The position numbers were made by a program, and so were the translations under genes. From Acidobacteriaceae bacterium (GTDB taxonomy: Bacteria; Acidobacteriota; Terriglobia; Terriglobales; Acidobacteriaceae), in contig JAUTWY010000145.1 in the NCBI GenBank assembly GCA_030838305.1, positions 1 through 10,963 on the forward strand: a DNA stretch of 10,963 bases, written 5' to 3'. Below, piece after piece: positions 7,103 through 10,963 of this stretch. The notes beneath the pieces were generated by a model. That model was given only the letters and a program-made list of their open reading frames with translations. It did not search any database and was not told the origin of the DNA. Position 1 is the first letter of the stretch. Each line of letters begins with the position of its first letter.

Positions 7103-7132
7103 TAACTTGCTTCTGTATCCTACTGCAAGTTA
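7103..7132. promoter_or_regulatory. Inverted repeat TAACTTGC/GCAAGTTA, candidate operator
   Basis: A perfect 8-bp inverted repeat, with arms 7103-7110 and 7125-7132, is separated by 14 bases. The arm centres are 22 bp apart, about two DNA turns, so a dimer could contact both from one face. It begins 12 bases upstream of the regulator start, where a bound protein would block the regulator's own expression. It could instead form a hairpin in that gene's leader. Function is inferred only. Confidence 0.4.
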
Positions 7133-7148
7133 AGCAGTTTACACCCGT

Positions 7149-7163
7149 AACGTCATAAAACGT
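7149..7163. promoter_or_regulatory. Direct repeat AACGT spaced 10 bp, candidate regulator site
   Basis: AACGT occurs at 7149-7153 and 7159-7163 in the AT-rich middle of the divergent intergenic region. The same stretch also holds CGTAA at 7146-7150 and 7161-7165. OmpR/PhoB-type winged-helix proteins typically bind direct repeats about one helical turn apart, which fits a regulator with a winged-helix-like domain encoded next door. The repeat is short enough to be chance. I could not assign a confident core promoter for the receptor gene in this region. Confidence 0.3.
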
Positions 7164-7258
7164 AAAGAAACTTAATCCAATAGTCCTTTTGTATTAAGAA
7201 TGCAGACCACATAACAACCGTGTGTCTGTCTGCGGGGCGTTTAAGGCGTTCAAGTTCC

Positions 7259-7264
7259 AGGAGG
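7259..7264 (+). promoter_or_regulatory. Ribosome binding site (AGGAGG) for the TonB receptor gene
   Basis: A full AGGAGG lies 5 bases before the ATG at 7270. The frame is open further back to a GTG at 7222, but that start has no such site and would add 16 residues ahead of the signal peptide. This fixes the start at 7270. Confidence 0.85.
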
Positions 7265-7269
7265 AAGTT

Positions 7270-10200
7270 ATGAAGAGGTCAGCTCTTGCGGCTGTCGTGA
7301 CACTTGTGCTTCTCTGCGGTCTTTGCGTGCCGGTAGCATTCGGCCAGGCAGTCTATGGCAGCATTCTCGGCACGGTCACCGATCCCTCCGGGGCTGCGGT
7401 TGCAAATGCCAAGGTCACGGCCACCAGCCAGACCAAGAACACCTCCGTCGAGGCCACCACGAACGAAAGCGGCAACTATTCTGTCACCCACTTGATCCCG
7501 GATACATATACGGTAAGAGTGCAAGGACAGGGCTTCAAGAACCTGCAGTTTAAGGATGTACTAGTCTCAGCCGACACCGGCGTGCGCGTCGACGGCCAGT
7601 TCCAGGTTGGCGGGTCGTCGGAGACGGTAGAGGTTACTAGCGAAGCGCCTCAGCTAAAAACGGACCGCGCCGACGTCTCAATTGAGTTTAGTGGAAAGCA
7701 ATTGGCAGAACTTCCAATCTTCAACAGGAACTTCCAGAGTTTGGAACTCCTTTCGCCGGGCACCCAGATATTGGGCTGGGGCCACGCCGCGACCGAGAAT
7801 CCTCAAGGCAGCAAGCAGATCTTTGTGAATGGCCAGCACTTCAGTGGTACGGGATACGAACTCGATGGTACCGATAACCAAGATCCGATCTTGGGTATCA
7901 TCATCGTAAATCCCAGTCTTGATGCTGTGACTGAAACCAAGATTACGACACAGAACTACGACGCGGAATTTGGCAAGGCATTAGCGGGAATCATGACTGC
8001 CCAGACAAAGTCGGGCAGCAACGAATTCCACGGAAGCGGCTACTTCTACGATTTGGATCCGGTCGATCCGGCGAAAAATCCGTTTTCCGGCAAGCCTTCT
8101 CCGAATAACTGGAAGCAATTTGGTGGCGCGGTGGGTGGTCCCATCATCAAGAACAAATTGTTCTTCTTTGGCAACTACGAAGGGACCCGGCGTGTCTCAG
8201 GCGTGTCTCTACAGATCGCAGTTCCCACACAAACGGTTCGCGATACGTGTCTGTCGCCGGTGTCCGCGACCAATACTTTCTGCGACCTGAGTGAATATAC
8301 GAACGCGTCGTTGGGCGGTGGCGCTGGTGCTGTGTTCAACCCATATGAGGCCCCGGGAACCAGGACCTCTTATACCGTATACAACGCCGGCTCCAATAAC
8401 AGTCTGCCGTGCTCTGTGTCCAACCCGTGCACAACCCATATTCCTTTTACCGACCTGCAGGCCGCTGATCCGACCGGAGTTGCCGAGGGTATTCTGTCTC
8501 TGTTGCCAGCGCCCAATGCGACCGGTATCAACAATGGCACAAACCAGAATTATACGGCGAATGGCAGCGGCAGCTTCAACGACTACCAGTACACTGGACG
8601 CGTCGACTACACCGCGAGCCAGAAACTGCAGATTTTCGGCCGATACACTCACTCGCACTTCAAGCTCTCCGGTTCACCCATTTTTGGAACCCAAATTGGT
8701 GGACCGGGACTGGGATACCTGGGACTGGCGGGCCAGTCATTGATTCAAAACTACAGCGTGGCCACGGGCTTCAACTACACGCTGAGCAGCAGCCTGCTGA
8801 CCGACTTCCGGTTCGGATACTTCCGCTACAATCCGCATTCCACAAAGTATGACCCGACTGTAGCCGCGGCAACCGCCCTCGGACTACCCGGCTTAAACAC
8901 TTCCGACCCCACGACGGGCGGCCTGCCTGCTCTGGTCTTCGACCAGACGATCGGTGTGAACAATGCTGGCAGCAATGGTATCGGAGAAGGCCTAAACATC
9001 AGCCGCTGCAACTGCCCGCTCACCGAGAGGGAGCAGGGTGTTCAGTTCGCGAACAACTGGACAAAAATAAAGGGCAACCATCAGTTCAAGGTCGGTGTCG
9101 ATTTGCGGCACGCGACTAACTTGCGCATTCCATCGGACGCGAACCGCACCGGCATCCTCAACTTCAACCACCTTGGAACTTCGGATGGGAATCCAAGCGC
9201 CACCGGTGGCTTGGATATCGCTACTTTCCTGTTCGGGGAAGTAACAGCCTTCAACCGATATGTCGGTTCGAGCACAGAATTGAACGCGATCGAGACGCAA
9301 AACCGGTACTTCTTCTACGGCCAGGACACTTGGCGCGCAACGCGGAAACTTACGGTGAACTACGGTCTGCGCTGGGAGTTCTATACGCCGGAGTCTGTCA
9401 ACGCCAAGGGCGCCGGTGGCTTCGCGGTGCTGCCGGAAGGCGTGATTCGCGTGGCCGGTTACGGAAACATCAGCAGCAACGGAAACACAGCAAACAACTA
9501 CAAACTGTTCGCCCCGCGAATTGGAATCGCCTATGAAATCAACCCTAAGACGGTGGTTCGCATGGGATACGGGCGCAGCTTTGACGTCGGCGTCTTTGGG
9601 TCGCTGTTTGGACACACAGTGACGCAGAACCTGCCGGTGCTGGCCAACCAGAACATTAACGGGCCTACCAATGACAATAAGACTCCCGCGTTTAATTTCA
9701 CGGTGGGGCCGACTCCGAACCAGTTCCCTGTAGTCCCTTCCGACGGGATCCTTCCGTTCTTTGGGCCTTGCGCGGCTGGATCGACTGGCACATGCTTGGC
9801 GCTCAACGTGGGGCCGCACATTCGCCCAGACAAAGTCGTACCGCCGACCGTGGATGCCTGGAACGTTACTGTCCAGCGTCAGCTTACGAACAAGACTAGC
9901 GTGGATGTGGCCTACGTGGCCAACCACGGGAGCCATGTATTCAAGGGTGATGGTAACTCGTACAACCCGAACCAGGCGACGGTTGTGGGTTTCGGAACCC
10001 TGACCTACAACGAACGTTCGCCCTATAACAATGCCTTTTCGACTCCATACACCGATCAGAATGGTGTAACGACTACCGTGACTTGCTGCTCGGGGTATAG
10101 CTTTGGCTATAACGGCGACGACGGAGTCAACTCCTACAAGGCGTTGCAGATCAAGGTGGACCATCGCGCTTCCGCCGGCTTGACGCTCAACGGATCCTAC

Positions 10201-10881
10201 ACCTACTCCAGAGCCATTGACCAGGGTGGTAACGACGGTGTGTATCAGCCGGATCTGAGGCAGTTCACCGGTCGGCAAGACTACAATCGCGACAGTGTTT
10301 TGATTCTGACCTCAATCTACGAATTGCCGTTCGGCAGGGGTAAGCATTTCCTGGGTAATATAGGCCGGGGTGCGGACCTGTTGCTGGGGGGATGGCAATG
10401 GAACGCAACCATGGTCATCGGCAGCGGTCTGCCGTTCTCCCCTAGCTATGGCGAATGCAACTCGGACAGGGACACGGGACCGTGCCGTCCTGACCTCACC
10501 GGTAGCTTCCACATGGGGTCCGGCAGCTTCAACGATCAAACCAGGCAGGTAGTCTACTTTACCCCGGTCGCTCCACTCGCCACCAATGGTGCTTCCAGCG
10601 GACCATTCACTCGTCCGGACGTTGGGACTTTCGGCAACATCCGTCGCAACCAGTTCACGGGGCCGGGAGAGTTCTTGTCCGACATGTCCGTCTTCAAGAA
10701 CTTCACAATCACCGAGAGGGTTAACGCGCAGTTCCAGGCGGAGTTCTTCAATGTATTCAACCATCCCGTCTATGCCAATCCCAACGGCTGTATTGACTGC
10801 AGCGGAAACGGCATTATCAGCAGCCTGGAGGCCAACAGCCAGATGCGGCAATTTCAGTTCGGCTTGCGGGTTACGTTCTAG
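7270..10881 (+). CDS. Oar-like TonB-dependent outer-membrane receptor with carboxypeptidase-regulatory domain
   Basis: Protein of 1203 residues. Residues 1-25 are a signal peptide (KRSALAAVVTLVLLCGLC, cleavage near AFGQ). Residues about 30-115 are a carboxypeptidase-regulatory-like/Cna-B beta-sandwich (GTVTDPSGAAVANAKV, then ESGNYSVTHLIPDTYTVRV). A TonB plug follows (about 130-255), with VEVTSEAPQLKTDRAD, the LAELPIFNRNF motif, GTGYELDGTDNQD and AEFGKALAGIMTAQTKSGSNEFHGS. The rest is an Oar-type beta-barrel with GGAVGGPIIKNKLFFFGNYEG, FFYGQDTWRATRKLTVNYGLRWE and AEFFNVFNHP, ending in the aromatic beta-signal FQFGLRVTF. Such receptors move large ligands (peptides or glycans) across the outer membrane or act in adhesion and secretion. 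The ligand is unknown. The 14 cysteines of the mature part fall into seven short-range pairs. The gene stands alone on its strand, diverges from a membrane-bound regulator and ends in a strong terminator. It is complete, with no frameshift seen. Confidence 0.94.
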   Translation: MKRSALAAVVTLVLLCGLCVPVAFGQAVYGSILGTVTDPSGAAVANAKVTATSQTKNTSVEATTNESGNYSVTHLIPDTYTVRVQGQGFKNLQFKDVLVSADTGVRVDGQFQVGGSSETVEVTSEAPQLKTDRADVSIEFSGKQLAELPIFNRNFQSLELLSPGTQILGWGHAATENPQGSKQIFVNGQHFSGTGYELDGTDNQDPILGIIIVNPSLDAVTETKITTQNYDAEFGKALAGIMTAQTKSGSNEFHGSGYFYDLDPVDPAKNPFSGKPSPNNWKQFGGAVGGPIIKNKLFFFGNYEGTRRVSGVSLQIAVPTQTVRDTCLSPVSATNTFCDLSEYTNASLGGGAGAVFNPYEAPGTRTSYTVYNAGSNNSLPCSVSNPCTTHIPFTDLQAADPTGVAEGILSLLPAPNATGINNGTNQNYTANGSGSFNDYQYTGRVDYTASQKLQIFGRYTHSHFKLSGSPIFGTQIGGPGLGYLGLAGQSLIQNYSVATGFNYTLSSSLLTDFRFGYFRYNPHSTKYDPTVAAATALGLPGLNTSDPTTGGLPALVFDQTIGVNNAGSNGIGEGLNISRCNCPLTEREQGVQFANNWTKIKGNHQFKVGVDLRHATNLRIPSDANRTGILNFNHLGTSDGNPSATGGLDIATFLFGEVTAFNRYVGSSTELNAIETQNRYFFYGQDTWRATRKLTVNYGLRWEFYTPESVNAKGAGGFAVLPEGVIRVAGYGNISSNGNTANNYKLFAPRIGIAYEINPKTVVRMGYGRSFDVGVFGSLFGHTVTQNLPVLANQNINGPTNDNKTPAFNFTVGPTPNQFPVVPSDGILPFFGPCAAGSTGTCLALNVGPHIRPDKVVPPTVDAWNVTVQRQLTNKTSVDVAYVANHGSHVFKGDGNSYNPNQATVVGFGTLTYNERSPYNNAFSTPYTDQNGVTTTVTCCSGYSFGYNGDDGVNSYKALQIKVDHRASAGLTLNGSYTYSRAIDQGGNDGVYQPDLRQFTGRQDYNRDSVLILTSIYELPFGRGKHFLGNIGRGADLLLGGWQWNATMVIGSGLPFSPSYGECNSDRDTGPCRPDLTGSFHMGSGSFNDQTRQVVYFTPVAPLATNGASSGPFTRPDVGTFGNIRRNQFTGPGEFLSDMSVFKNFTITERVNAQFQAEFFNVFNHPVYANPNGCIDCSGNGIISSLEANSQMRQFQFGLRVTF

Positions 10882-10905
10882 CGCAACCGACAACGACTAA
10901 CCATT

Positions 10906-10936
10906 CCGGGGGAGCCAACGGCTCCCCCGGTTTTTT
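10906..10936 (+). terminator. Strong intrinsic terminator after the receptor gene
   Basis: A perfect 11-bp GC-rich stem (CCGGGGGAGCC at 10906-10916 with 10920-10930) closes a 3-base AAC loop. Six T residues (10931-10936) follow at once. It begins 25 bases after the receptor stop codon. This is a textbook rho-independent terminator, so the receptor is transcribed as the last gene of its unit. Confidence 0.95.
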
Positions 10937-10952
10937 CATGCCTGGTATTCGA

Positions 10953-10958
10953 TATAAT
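10953..10958 (+). promoter_or_regulatory. Possible -10 box (TATAAT) for a gene beyond the window
   Basis: A perfect TATAAT lies 16 bases after the terminator T-tract. No good -35 box sits at the expected distance, which falls inside the terminator. The window ends 5 bases later, so a downstream gene cannot be seen. Confidence 0.2.
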
Positions 10959-10963
10959 TTTGA

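Noticed and set aside
8992..10278. Long open frame (428 codons) on the minus strand inside the receptor gene
   Set aside because: It lies wholly antisense to a confidently assigned TonB receptor. Its product has no domain signature and is Val/Arg/His-rich, as expected of a shadow frame.

Overview
The gene content suggests a chromosomal segment from an acidobacterium (Acidobacteriota, Terriglobia/Koribacter-like). This is inferred from the combination of a large Oar-like TonB-dependent receptor with an N-terminal carboxypeptidase-regulatory-like domain, a membrane-anchored winged-helix regulator, a secreted CRTAC1-type FG-GAP/ASPIC-UnbV protein and a short secreted protein with a TrbI/VirB10-like beta domain. 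No rRNA, tRNA, CRISPR array, transposase or phage gene was seen. No gene looks broken.

Layout, left to right. Positions 1-279 are a leader with no convincing gene. Positions 280-1092 (+) encode a small exported protein of unknown role. It converges on a two-gene minus-strand unit, and the gap between them (1093-1196) holds two adjoining hairpins. The minus-strand unit is a nucleotidyltransferase-fold protein (2767-1901) followed by a calcineurin-like metallophosphoesterase (1904-1197). Their stop and start codons overlap as ATGA, so they are probably translationally coupled.

A second minus-strand group follows: a winged-helix, single-pass membrane regulator (7090-5837), a secreted GH130-family glycoside enzyme (5678-4695) and a secreted FG-GAP/ASPIC-UnbV protein (4598-2850). 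The last has a plausible promoter of its own in the 96-base gap before it. Diverging from the regulator across 7091-7269 is the largest gene, an Oar-like outer-membrane receptor of 1203 residues (7270-10881, +). A strong intrinsic terminator closes it at 10906-10936.

The right half reads as a possible sensing, uptake and processing module. The receptor would import or bind a large ligand, the GH130 enzyme would act on a mannoside-type glycan outside the cytoplasm, and the membrane-spanning regulator could couple an envelope signal to transcription from the shared intergenic region. Gene order supports this link, but the sequence does not prove it. The intergenic region contains an 8-bp dyad and a 10-bp-spaced direct repeat that are natural operator candidates. 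The most unusual protein-level feature is in the receptor: all 14 cysteines of its mature part fall into seven short-range pairs.
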